Assembly: GCA_030652255.1 (NCBI GenBank)
Contig: JAUSAZ010000199.1
Span: 1-53,958, forward strand
DNA from: Myxococcales bacterium
GTDB lineage: Bacteria > Myxococcota_A > Polyangia > Polyangiales > Ga0077539
Length of the DNA: 53,958 nt
Direction of reading: 5' to 3'
Shown here: positions 47,767 to 53,958 of the stretch, piece after piece
Numbering within the stretch: position 1 is the first letter of the stretch
Layout: each line of letters begins with the position of its first letter
Notes under the pieces: model-generated
Databases searched by the model: none
What the model was told of the DNA's origin: nothing
What the model saw: only the letters and a program-made list of their open reading frames with translations
Translations under genes and position numbers: made by a program

Positions 47767-48549
47767 TCAGGCCGGGAGCCAGCGCTTCTCCAGCCAGTCG
47801 AGGGAGACCGGGGCCTCGCGCAGCGCGCGGTCGACGGCGCGCACCTGCGGGTCGTGCTCCAGCGCCGAGCCCGCGTAGGCGCGGGCGTAGAGGATCCAGT
47901 TGGAGAGCTCGTAGTGATGGAGCAGCGGCGCGAAGCGGTGCGTCGTGAAGCGCTCCAGGGTGGCGGTGGCGCCGTCGACGTCGACGCAGCGGACGAGCGC
48001 GGAGGACACGTCGAAGAGCAGCGCGCGGAGGTCTTCGAAGGCCCGCTCGGGGTCGGCCGCGACGCTGGTGAGCAGCGCCTCGAAGTCCGCCGGGGAGACG
48101 CCCTGGGCCTCGGCCACGTCGGCCATGGCGGGCACCTGCGTCTCGAGGAAGTCGCTCGAGGCCTCGCGGCCGAGGGTGCGGCCGACGAGGTAGAGGTCGA
48201 AGGCGCTGGCGATGGACTCGCCCAGGAAGAGGGCGTCCGCCGAGACCGAGCCCGAGCCGCCGGAAAACAGGGCCTTGCGGGCGGCGTGGTGCCACGCGAC
48301 GTGGGCGACGACGTCGGCGTCGATGGAGTCGTCGACGAGGACGTCGCTCGGGTCCGAGGCGTTCCAGAAGGTGAGGTTGAGGAAGAGCGCGCGCGACCAC
48401 GAGGCGTGGGGCGAGCCCTCGACCGGCACGCGGAAGCGCACCCCGTCGGTGATGAGCATCTGCTTCAGGGTGTCGTAGAGCCCGATGTGACGGAACGAGC
48501 GCTCGTCGCGGATGGTGAGGTCGGCGAGCGACAGGGTTCGGAGGGTCAT
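47767..48549 (-). CDS. hypothetical protein
   Basis: 260 residues from the ATG at 48549; an in-frame ATG at 48564 adds five residues. The sequence has ordered, well-mixed composition and codon use like real genes, with VVAHVAWHHAARKALF in the middle (an HVAWHH pair that could bind a metal) and helical stretches before and after. No membrane span, signal peptide or known motif. It is convergent with the beta-helix lipoprotein gene. Function unknown. Confidence 0.72.
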   Translation of the reverse strand: MTLRTLSLADLTIRDERSFRHIGLYDTLKQMLITDGVRFRVPVEGSPHASWSRALFLNLTFWNASDPSDVLVDDSIDADVVAHVAWHHAARKALFSGGSGSVSADALFLGESIASAFDLYLVGRTLGREASSDFLETQVPAMADVAEAQGVSPADFEALLTSVAADPERAFEDLRALLFDVSSALVRCVDVDGATATLERFTTHRFAPLLHHYELSNWILYARAYAGSALEHDPQVRAVDRALREAPVSLDWLEKRWLPA

Positions 48550-48648
48550 GCGGCAACCTATCACCGGTCGCCGCGGGTTGCCGTCAGTCCGCGGGGCCTT
48601 CGGGCGCCTCCGGGGCAGCGCCGGGGCCGCGGCCGCCGTGGGGACCCC

Positions 48649-48861
48649 TTACGGTCCGCCGCCAAAGTGCCCACGCCCGGGACCGCGGAGGGCGCCGTTG
48701 GCGCGGGCGGCCTGGAGCTCGTCGCGGGTGACCCGCCCGTCGTGGTCGCCGTCGGCGGCCTGGAGGTGGGCCCAGCGCCCGGGCTCGACCTCCGCGGCGG
48801 ACACCGCGCCGTCGCCGTTGGGGTCGAGGCGCGCGAAGTGCTGCGCCTGCATCTGCGCCAT
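48649..48861 (-). CDS. EF-hand miniprotein (possibly truncated)
   Basis: 70 residues from an ATG at 48861. Two EF-hand-like loops are clear: DPNGDGAVSAAE (about 13-24) and DGDHDGRVTRDE (about 37-48), each with Asp at calcium positions 1, 3, 5 and Glu at 12. No signal peptide precedes it, although small EF-hand proteins of this type are usually exported. An in-frame TAG is about 50 bases upstream of the ATG, and no Shine-Dalgarno is seen. A frameshift or lost N-terminus is possible. Just 165 bases separate it from the ECF sigma gene on the other strand. Confidence 0.5.
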   Translation of the reverse strand: MAQMQAQHFARLDPNGDGAVSAAEVEPGRWAHLQAADGDHDGRVTRDELQAARANGALRGPGRGHFGGGP

Positions 48862-48933
48862 GTGCGCGTTCGGGGGGCTTCTGCGGGTTCGAAGGTCTCG
48901 ACGACGCGCCCGGCGGGTCTCCTACACTACCGC

Positions 48934-48957
48934 GGAAGTTTTTTCCCCGGGGGCGTC
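48934..48957 (+). promoter_or_regulatory. candidate ECF-type promoter of the sigma operon
   Basis: GGAAG at 48934-48938 and CGTC at 48954-48957, with a 15-base spacer, resemble the GGAAC ... CGTC pair read by ECF sigma factors, which typically drive their own genes. The site lies about 70 bp upstream of the TTG start at 49026. The spacer contains a T6 run. The match is four of five at -35 and full at -10, so moderate. Confidence 0.35.
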
Positions 48958-49025
48958 GAAGGGACGTAGGAAGAGCGGGGTGTGCGGCGTCTGGTACATC
49001 AGCGTGAACGGCTGCGAGGAAGGCT

Positions 49026-49553
49026 TTGGACGAGCTCGATGAGGCGGTACGTCGGGTGGTCCGCGGGGACACCGACGCGTTTCGACGGATCGTGGATGCG
49101 ACGAGCGAAGGGCTCGTGCGGCTTGGCGCGCGGATCATCGGGTCGATGAGCGAGGCGGAGGATGTGGTGCAGGACGCGTACGTAAAGGCCTACCAGGCGT
49201 TGACCAGCGGGCGCTTCGAGCAGCGGTCGAGCGTCACGACGTGGCTGCGGCACATCGTGACCAACACGGCCATCGACGCGCTGCGCAGCCGGTCGCGGCG
49301 CCCGGTGCCGAGCGAGACCGTGGCGGAGTCGGGGTGGGACGGCGAGGCGGGGGCCGAGGCCCACATGGCCCTGGCCGAGCTCAACGACCTGCTCGGGACG
49401 CTGCCGCCCGACCAGCGGGCGGCGGTGGTGCTCCAGAGCGTGGAGGGGCACGCCGTCTCGGAGATCGCGGCCATCCTCGGGTGCTCCGAGGGGGCGGTGG
49501 AGCAACGGCTGGTGCGGGCGCGGGCTACGCTGCGAGAGAGGAGCGCATCATGA
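49026..49553 (+). CDS. ECF-subfamily RNA polymerase sigma factor
   Basis: 175 residues from a TTG at 49026, chosen because GAGGAAGG lies directly upstream; no ATG or GTG fits. Region 2 (about 25-85) has EAEDVVQDAYVKAY and WLRHIVTNTAIDALR; region 4 (about 120-172) has LPPDQRAAVVLQSVEGHAVSEIAAILGCSEGAVEQRLVRARATLRE, a complete helix-turn-helix. The stop overlaps the start of the next gene by four bases (ATGA), so sigma and membrane partner are coupled. Anti-sigma control is likely. Confidence 0.93.
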   Translation: MDELDEAVRRVVRGDTDAFRRIVDATSEGLVRLGARIIGSMSEAEDVVQDAYVKAYQALTSGRFEQRSSVTTWLRHIVTNTAIDALRSRSRRPVPSETVAESGWDGEAGAEAHMALAELNDLLGTLPPDQRAAVVLQSVEGHAVSEIAAILGCSEGAVEQRLVRARATLRERSAS

Positions 49554-49831
49554 AGCGCGAGGTCGACGAGGCATTGGACGAGCGGCTGGCGAAGATCGGG
49601 CAACGCACCGCGGCGCTGCGCCCCCGCGGCGGGTACAACGACCGGGTGATGCGGGCGGTGCAGGCCTCCCAGGGGGCCGGCGTGGTCGACGGGATGCTGC
49701 GCGCGGCGAGGGCCTTCATGCCGGTGGCGGTGATGGCCGCGGTGCTGGCGATGGGCTGGGCGGTGCGCACCGACCGCGCGGCCGACCTCGCGCTCGCGTC
49801 GAGCTTCGACGCGGTGGAGATGGAATGGTGA
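49550..49831 (+). CDS. small single-span membrane protein, probable anti-sigma factor
   Basis: 93 residues from the ATG at 49550, with GAGAGGAG about 7 bases upstream. The N-terminal 50 residues are cytoplasmic-like (LDERLAKIGQRTAALRPRGGYND), one span lies at about 57-73 (PVAVMAAVLAMGWAV), and a short periplasmic tail follows. The size and layout resemble CnrY-type anti-sigma factors, which hold the ECF factor with a short cytoplasmic arm. There is no sequence motif to prove it. The next gene starts inside its end. Confidence 0.65.
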   Translation: MKREVDEALDERLAKIGQRTAALRPRGGYNDRVMRAVQASQGAGVVDGMLRAARAFMPVAVMAAVLAMGWAVRTDRAADLALASSFDAVEMEW

Positions 49832-50262
49832 ACACGCGCGCGAAGGGGGCCGCGGTGCTCGTCGCGGTGTTCGCGCTGGGCGCCATGGCGGGCGGCGGCG
49901 GCACGTACGCGTGGCTCCGCCGCGACGACATCTCTGCCGAGGACGACCGCGGCGGCCGCAGCCCCCGCCGACTGCGGGCGCTCGAGCGCTCGCTCGACCT
50001 CACGCCGGCGCAGCGGGCCCAGGTGCGGGCGATCATGGCCGAGAGCGGCGAGCAGCGGAGGCAGATCGCGCAGGAGATGTACGAGCGCTGCGGCGACGGG
50101 CTGCGCACGCACCACGACGGCGTGTCGGCGCGGATTCGCGCGCTGCTCACCCCGGAGCAGCAGGCGCGCTTCGACGCCATCACGGCCGAGCAGCGGGATC
50201 GCTTTCCCTTCGGCGGGGCGCCGGGGCGGCGGCGCCGGGGTCGCGAGCCGGGAGGGTTCTGA
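49825..50262 (+). CDS. Spy/CpxP/CnrX-like periplasmic sensor-type protein
   Basis: 145 residues from the ATG at 49825, overlapping the previous gene by seven bases. An N-terminal span (about 9-28) can act as an anchor or signal peptide. The periplasmic helical part has two LTxxQ-type motifs, LDLTPAQRAQVRAIM and LLTPEQQARFD, the signature of Spy/CpxP and of metal sensors such as CnrX. HHDG between them is a possible metal site. An Arg/Gly-rich tail ends it. Together with the sigma and membrane protein it suggests a three-part envelope signalling operon. Confidence 0.8.
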   Translation: MVNTRAKGAAVLVAVFALGAMAGGGGTYAWLRRDDISAEDDRGGRSPRRLRALERSLDLTPAQRAQVRAIMAESGEQRRQIAQEMYERCGDGLRTHHDGVSARIRALLTPEQQARFDAITAEQRDRFPFGGAPGRRRRGREPGGF

Positions 50263-50300
50263 CCGCTGCGCGTGACGACCCCTGGACGGAGGCGTGGCCC

Positions 50301-50930
50301 TCAACCAAGGGGGCCCCGCGTCCATGCGGGCGCGTCGGGGCGGTGGGCGAGGGAGGTGAGGTCCGCCACCTCGTCGAGGTCCTGCTCGGGGGGGAGCTCG
50401 GCCCAGGTGGCGCCCGCCCGGCGCAGGCGCTCGCGGGTGTCGTCGGCGACGGTCGCGGTGCTCCACGCCACCCCCTCGAAGAGGGGCAGCGGGCGCGCGA
50501 GGCCGAGCAGGTAGTACCCGCCGTCGTGGGCGGGGCCGAGCGCCGCGTCGTGGGTCGCGAGCTGCGCCAGGGCCTCCGAGATGCGCTCGGCCGTGAGCGC
50601 CACGCAGTCCGTGCCGACGAGCAGCACCGGGCCGTCGCCCTCTGCGAAGGCGGCCGCCGCCGCCGCCGCGAGGCGGACGCCGAGGTCCCCATCGGGCTGG
50701 GCGATCCAGCGGTCGGCGGGCCCGAGGGTGGCCTCGGTGAGGGGGCGCTGGTCGGCCGGCGTGAAGGCCACCCACAGCGCCCAGCGCGGGTCGCGGAGCT
50801 GGGCGAGCACCGCCGCGGCGCACCAGCGGTAGAGTTCGAGCGCGCGCGCGTCGCCGATGACCCGGGCGATGCGGGTCTTCACCTGGCCGGGCACCGGGGC
50901 CCGGGCGAAGACGATCACCCGCGGCCTCAC
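50301..50930 (-). CDS. TIGR04282-family (DUF2064) glycosyltransferase-like protein
   Basis: 209 residues from a GTG at 50930, overlapping the stop of the upstream membrane protein gene by four bases (GTGA). The core VIVFARAPVPGQVKTRIA at the N-terminus, GTDCVALTAERI and GPAHDGGYYLLGL are diagnostic of the family, a GT-A-like nucleotidyl-diphospho-sugar fold. Enzymatic activity has not been shown for most members; they commonly sit beside family-2 glycosyltransferases, as here. Probably cytoplasmic. Confidence 0.85.
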   Translation of the reverse strand: MRPRVIVFARAPVPGQVKTRIARVIGDARALELYRWCAAAVLAQLRDPRWALWVAFTPADQRPLTEATLGPADRWIAQPDGDLGVRLAAAAAAAFAEGDGPVLLVGTDCVALTAERISEALAQLATHDAALGPAHDGGYYLLGLARPLPLFEGVAWSTATVADDTRERLRRAGATWAELPPEQDLDEVADLTSLAHRPDAPAWTRGPLG

Positions 50931-52204
50931 GGGGACCTCCGTCGCCACGCGCGCCACCCGTCGACGCCGAGGCCCAGCGCGAAGGCCGCGCTGGTGAGCA
51001 CCAGCGGCCAGGTCGCGGGCGCCCACACCCCTTGGGCCTGGTAGCGGTCGACGACCTCGTAGCTGAAGGGGAGGGCGGCCAGCACCGCGAGGGCCGTGGC
51101 GGAGGGGGCGAAGGCGCACGCGACGGCGAGGGACATCCCGTACCAGGGGTAGGCCACGGGGTTCACGGCGAGCTGCACCAGGAGGGCGTCGCGCACGTTG
51201 CGGGCGAGCGGCCCGGGGCGCAGGGAGAGGGCGACGGTGACGAGGACGCCCGCCAGGGCGAGGGCCGGGCGGAGGGTGTCGTCGTCCGTGGGGAAGCGGG
51301 CGTAGAGGGCGCTCCAGAGGGGGGCGGCGAAGTTCCAGTTGGCGGCGACGTTGGGGAGCGAGCCGGGCGGCGTGAGGTGCAGCACGTGGGCGACCGCGAA
51401 GGAGAGCGCGAGCGGCGCGAGGGCGAGGGCGACGAAGAGGGCCTTGCGAGGGGCGCGCAGCGCGAAGGTCAGCAGCGCCCAGGCGGGCAGGTACTTGAGC
51501 GCGATGGCGGCGCCGAGGCTGAGGGCGGCGGCGTTCCAGCGATGGCGGAGCGCGAGGGCGAGCGCGGCGGCGAGCGCGAGGGCGATGAAGGTGTCGAGGT
51601 GGGCGCCGACCATCGACTCCAGGAGCAGGGTGGGCGAGGCGAGCAGCAGCGCGACGGTGGCCGCGGGCGCGGCGCGGGTCGCGGCGGCGCCGGTGAGCAG
51701 CGAGCCGAGGGCGACGAGGGACTTCCACGCGAGCATGGCGAGGGAGGGCCCGGCCGCGGCCGCGAGGGCGAAGAGCGCGAGGGCGAGCGGGGGGTAGCAG
51801 GTGGCGACGTCGAAGTGGTCGAGCGGAGAGGGGAAGCGCGCGCGCAGGGCGGTGAGCTCGGCGGCGAGGGGCGGGAGGGCGTAGGGGTCGCGGCCGGCGA
51901 GCGCGACGGCGCCGTCCCAGAGGTAGCGCGCGGGGTCGGTGGTGGTGAAGGCGGGGGTGCCGAGGTTTACCAACCGGGTAAGAACCGCGGCGGCGAGCAG
52001 CGGGCGGAGGTCGGCGGCGGAGCGCACGAGGCGGGCGAGCGCGAAGGCGAGCGCCGTGAGCGCGAGGTGCAGCGCGAGGTACGGGGCGACACGATGGCCA
52101 GGGGGCAGGGACGCGACGAGGGGGAGCAGCGCCGCGAGGCCGACCCAGAGGGCCAGCGCGGGGAGCAGCGCGCGGGGGCGGGGCGGGTCAACGGCGGGGG
52201 TCAT
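50927..52204 (-). CDS. polytopic mannosyltransferase-like membrane protein (DUF2029/GT87-like)
   Basis: 425 residues from the ATG at 52204 with about ten hydrophobic spans. After the second pair of spans is TTDPARYLWDGAVALAGRDPYALPP, the loop of GT-C type glycosyltransferases with the catalytic Asp. CYPPLALALFALAAAAG and LKYLPAWALLTF are also typical. It likely adds a sugar from a polyprenyl carrier. The start overlaps the GT2 gene by 17 bp and the end overlaps the TIGR04282 gene by four, so the three are one operon. Confidence 0.85.
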   Translation of the reverse strand: MTPAVDPPRPRALLPALALWVGLAALLPLVASLPPGHRVAPYLALHLALTALAFALARLVRSAADLRPLLAAAVLTRLVNLGTPAFTTTDPARYLWDGAVALAGRDPYALPPLAAELTALRARFPSPLDHFDVATCYPPLALALFALAAAAGPSLAMLAWKSLVALGSLLTGAAATRAAPAATVALLLASPTLLLESMVGAHLDTFIALALAAALALALRHRWNAAALSLGAAIALKYLPAWALLTFALRAPRKALFVALALAPLALSFAVAHVLHLTPPGSLPNVAANWNFAAPLWSALYARFPTDDDTLRPALALAGVLVTVALSLRPGPLARNVRDALLVQLAVNPVAYPWYGMSLAVACAFAPSATALAVLAALPFSYEVVDRYQAQGVWAPATWPLVLTSAAFALGLGVDGWRAWRRRSP

Positions 52205-52940
52205 GGTCGGGGCCGCGCACCGCGCCGTCGAGCCAGGCGAGGATCATGCGGCTGGCGCCGAGGGTGCCGCGGAGGGTACCGGCGACCTTGGGGGTGCCGC
52301 CCCGGCGGTGGCGCCACGCGACGGGCGCCTCGGCGACGCGGAGGCCCGCGCGGGCGGCCTTGATCTGCATCTCCAGGGTCCAGCCGTAGGTGGGGTCGCG
52401 CATCCCGAGCGCGTCGAGGGTGCTACGCCGGATCGCCCGGAAGGGCCCGAGGTCGGTGACCGTCGCGCCGAAGCGGGCGGTGAGCACGGCCGCCGCGAGC
52501 AGGCTGCCGCCGCGCTGCCACGGGGGCATGGCGCCGGGCTCGATGTACCCGCGGGTGCGCGAGCCGATCACCAGGTCGGCGCGGCCGTCGAGCACGGGGT
52601 CGGTGATGCGAGGGAGCTCCCGCGGGTCGTCGCTGCCGTCGGCGACCATGAAGGCCAGCACCGGGTCGTCCGCGGGGTCGTCGGCGCGGAGCCAGGCCAG
52701 CGCGGCGAGGCACGCGTTGCCGTAGCCCGCCGCGGGGGCCTGCACCACCACGGCCCCGGCGTCGCGGGCGCGACGGGCGGTGTCGTCGCGGCTGCCGTTG
52801 TCGATCACGATCACCCGGCGCACGAGGGCGCGGGGCACGCCGCGGACGACGGCGGCGATGGTGGACGCCTCGTCCCGCGCGGGGATGAGCACGTCCACGG
52901 ACTTGCGACCGGGTTCGGCCTGGTGTGTGGTAACTCGCAC
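52188..52940 (-). CDS. family-2 glycosyltransferase (polyprenol-phosphate sugar synthase type)
   Basis: 250 residues if started at the GTG at 52940; a TTG at 52958 adds six. A GT-A fold is shown by VDVLIPARDEASTI, IDNGSRDDT and the metal-binding VADGSDDP, followed by SRTRGY. No C-terminal membrane spans, so the enzyme is cytosolic like dolichyl-phosphate mannose/glucose synthases. It may make the polyprenyl-phosphate sugar used by the membrane transferase encoded next. Divergent from mtnP with overlapping or abutting starts. Confidence 0.88.
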   Translation of the reverse strand: MRVTTHQAEPGRKSVDVLIPARDEASTIAAVVRGVPRALVRRVIVIDNGSRDDTARRARDAGAVVVQAPAAGYGNACLAALAWLRADDPADDPVLAFMVADGSDDPRELPRITDPVLDGRADLVIGSRTRGYIEPGAMPPWQRGGSLLAAAVLTARFGATVTDLGPFRAIRRSTLDALGMRDPTYGWTLEMQIKAARAGLRVAEAPVAWRHRRGGTPKVAGTLRGTLGASRMILAWLDGAVRGPDHDPRR

Positions 52941-52945
52941 GGACG

Positions 52946-53818
52946 ATGAGTGCTTCAACGCTTGGGGTCGCGGTGCTCGGGGTGATCGGTGGCAGCGGGC
53001 TCTATCAGATGCCCGGACTCACGGCGATGGAGCCGCTGACGGCGTCGACGCCCTTCGGGGAGGCCTCCGACGGCATCGTCCGGGGGCGCCTGGGGGAGAC
53101 CCCGGTGGTCTTCCTGCCGCGGCACGGGCGGGCGCACTCCCACTCGCCCTCGACGCTCAACTACCGCGCCAACATCTACGCCCTGAAGTCCCTCGGGGTT
53201 ACGCACGTGCTGTCGGTCTCCGCGGTGGGGTCGCTGCGCGAGGAGATCGCGCCGGGCGACCTCGTGGTGCCCCACCAGTTCATCAATCGCACCACCCGGC
53301 GGGTGGACACCTTCTTCGACCGCGACGTGGTGGCGCACGTCTCCATGGCCGACCCGGTTTGCCCCTTCATGGCGGCGGCGGTGGCCTCGGCGGCGCGGGC
53401 CACGGGCGCCAACACCCACGTCGGGCAGACCTACGTGTGCATCGAGGGGCCGCGCTTCAGCACGCGGGCCGAGAGCCGGATGTTTCGCCAGTGGGGCGCG
53501 GACATCATCGGGATGACCAACGTCCCGGAGGCCTTCCTGGCGCGCGAGGCGGAGCTCCCCTACGCCACGCTGGCCCTCGCCACCGACTACGACAGCTGGC
53601 GCGAGCAGGACGAGGCCCACGTCGACGAGATCATCGCGGTGATGGCGAAGAACGTCGCCCGCGCCCAGGCCGTCGTGGCGGGCCTCGCCGCCGCGCTGCC
53701 CGACGTGAGTGCGAGCCCCGCGCAGGGCGCGACGAAGCACGCCGTGATGACCCGCTGGGAGGCCGTGTCGGCAGAGGCCCGCGCCCGCTACGCGCTGCTG
53801 CTCGGCGACCGTGCCTGA
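52946..53818 (+). CDS. mtnP: S-methyl-5'-thioadenosine phosphorylase family
   Basis: 290 residues from the ATG at 52946. IGGSGLY near the N-terminus binds phosphate, FLPRHGRAHSHSPS is the second substrate loop, and CIEGPRFSTRAES plus MTNVPEAFLAREAEL form the family signature and the purine-binding part. It splits methylthioadenosine to adenine and methylthioribose-1-phosphate; some members take inosine or guanosine instead. The Asp in LATDYDSW is consistent with 6-aminopurine preference. No other mtn gene is nearby. An intrinsic terminator follows at 53933. Confidence 0.93.
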   Translation: MSASTLGVAVLGVIGGSGLYQMPGLTAMEPLTASTPFGEASDGIVRGRLGETPVVFLPRHGRAHSHSPSTLNYRANIYALKSLGVTHVLSVSAVGSLREEIAPGDLVVPHQFINRTTRRVDTFFDRDVVAHVSMADPVCPFMAAAVASAARATGANTHVGQTYVCIEGPRFSTRAESRMFRQWGADIIGMTNVPEAFLAREAELPYATLALATDYDSWREQDEAHVDEIIAVMAKNVARAQAVVAGLAAALPDVSASPAQGATKHAVMTRWEAVSAEARARYALLLGDRA

Positions 53819-53932
53819 TACTCATTTGATCCCAACCTTGCCGCTTTGGCGGCCACCCGTCGGTGAGACACGCCGCGCGTTTGACGCTGGGGTTCGCGCG
53901 TTGGCGCTCACCCCAGGCTATCGCACGAGGGC

Positions 53933-53955
53933 GCCCCCGCAGTCGCGGGGGCTTT
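53933..53955 (+). terminator. intrinsic terminator downstream of mtnP
   Basis: GCCCCCGC (53933-53940), loop AGTC, GCGGGGGC (53945-53952), then TTT. The stem is eight perfect GC pairs with a four-base loop. It lies 115 bp after the mtnP stop. A second weaker hairpin (CTGGGG ... CCCCAG, about 53886-53916) precedes it. Confidence 0.7.
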
Positions 53956-53958
53956 CGA

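Overview
The window is very GC-rich and gene-dense, with 52 protein genes (the first cut by the window edge) and one tmRNA. It looks like chromosome of a Myxococcota bacterium, probably of the Polyangiales type. The pointers are a MYXO-CTERM-like tail on a secreted PHP-family protein (24033-25712), Asp-Ala-Gly linkers and MopE-type DxDC/DEGC motifs in secreted proteins, a zinc-ribbon Ser/Thr kinase with one membrane span, FHA-GGDEF and receiver-GGDEF regulators, and several lipoproteins. Genus cannot be set from sequence alone. I see no insertion sequence, prophage, CRISPR array, rRNA or tRNA gene.

Layout. 1-6.2 kb: tail of an exported protein, a polytopic glycosyltransferase-like protein, an FHA-GGDEF protein, a small penicillin-binding transpeptidase, a gap holding a 19-bp inverted repeat, then a lipoprotein/SPOR-protein pair. 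6.4-9.0 kb: gyrA. 9.1-13.9 kb: a predicted outer-membrane protein, an HExxH protein, and a translationally coupled Hsp70/J-protein pair in which the Hsp70 carries about 415 extra residues at its interdomain linker and has no lid. 13.9-15.7 kb: pspA and a receiver-GGDEF gene. 16-20.2 kb: a two-repeat peptidoglycan-binding protein, an MBL-fold hydrolase, a cholesterol-oxidase-like GMC enzyme with a ferredoxin-like Cys cluster, and an MFS exporter. 20.2-24 kb: rtcB, then a CPA1 antiporter coupled to an RCK/TrkA protein. 24-30 kb: PHP phosphoesterase-like protein and an ATPase/FtsX/HlyD tripartite exporter, all overlapping or nearly touching. 30-34.6 kb: phosphoribosyltransferase, Hsp20, SulP transporter, a hypothetical protein and a DHFR-like reductase. 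34.7-36 kb: ssrA (tmRNA) divergent from an sspB-like adaptor. 36-43 kb: conserved unknown, small membrane protein, TPR protein, sugar-nucleotide epimerase, MopE-like lipoprotein, zinc-ribbon miniprotein, malQ, pgeF. 43-48.6 kb: Ser/Thr kinase, GlsB-like protein, beta-helix lipoprotein, hypothetical protein. 48.6-50.3 kb: EF-hand miniprotein and an ECF sigma / membrane protein / Spy-CpxP-like sensor operon. 50.3-53.8 kb: a three-gene glycosyltransferase operon and an MTA phosphorylase gene ending at a strong intrinsic terminator.

How the genes work together. Three units stand out. (1) ssrA and sspB share one intergenic region: the RNA that tags stalled proteins and the adaptor that hands tagged proteins to ClpXP. 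The adaptor ends in a motif almost identical to the ClpX-binding tail of E. coli SspB. (2) The chimeric Hsp70 and its J-protein look like a dedicated chaperone machine with a long linear-motif-bearing linker. (3) The sigma/membrane protein/periplasmic sensor operon has the logic of CnrYXH-type envelope signalling, with a candidate ECF promoter in front. Gene spacing is tight throughout, with many ATGA/GTGA/TGATG overlaps inside operons and convergent pairs that touch or overlap.
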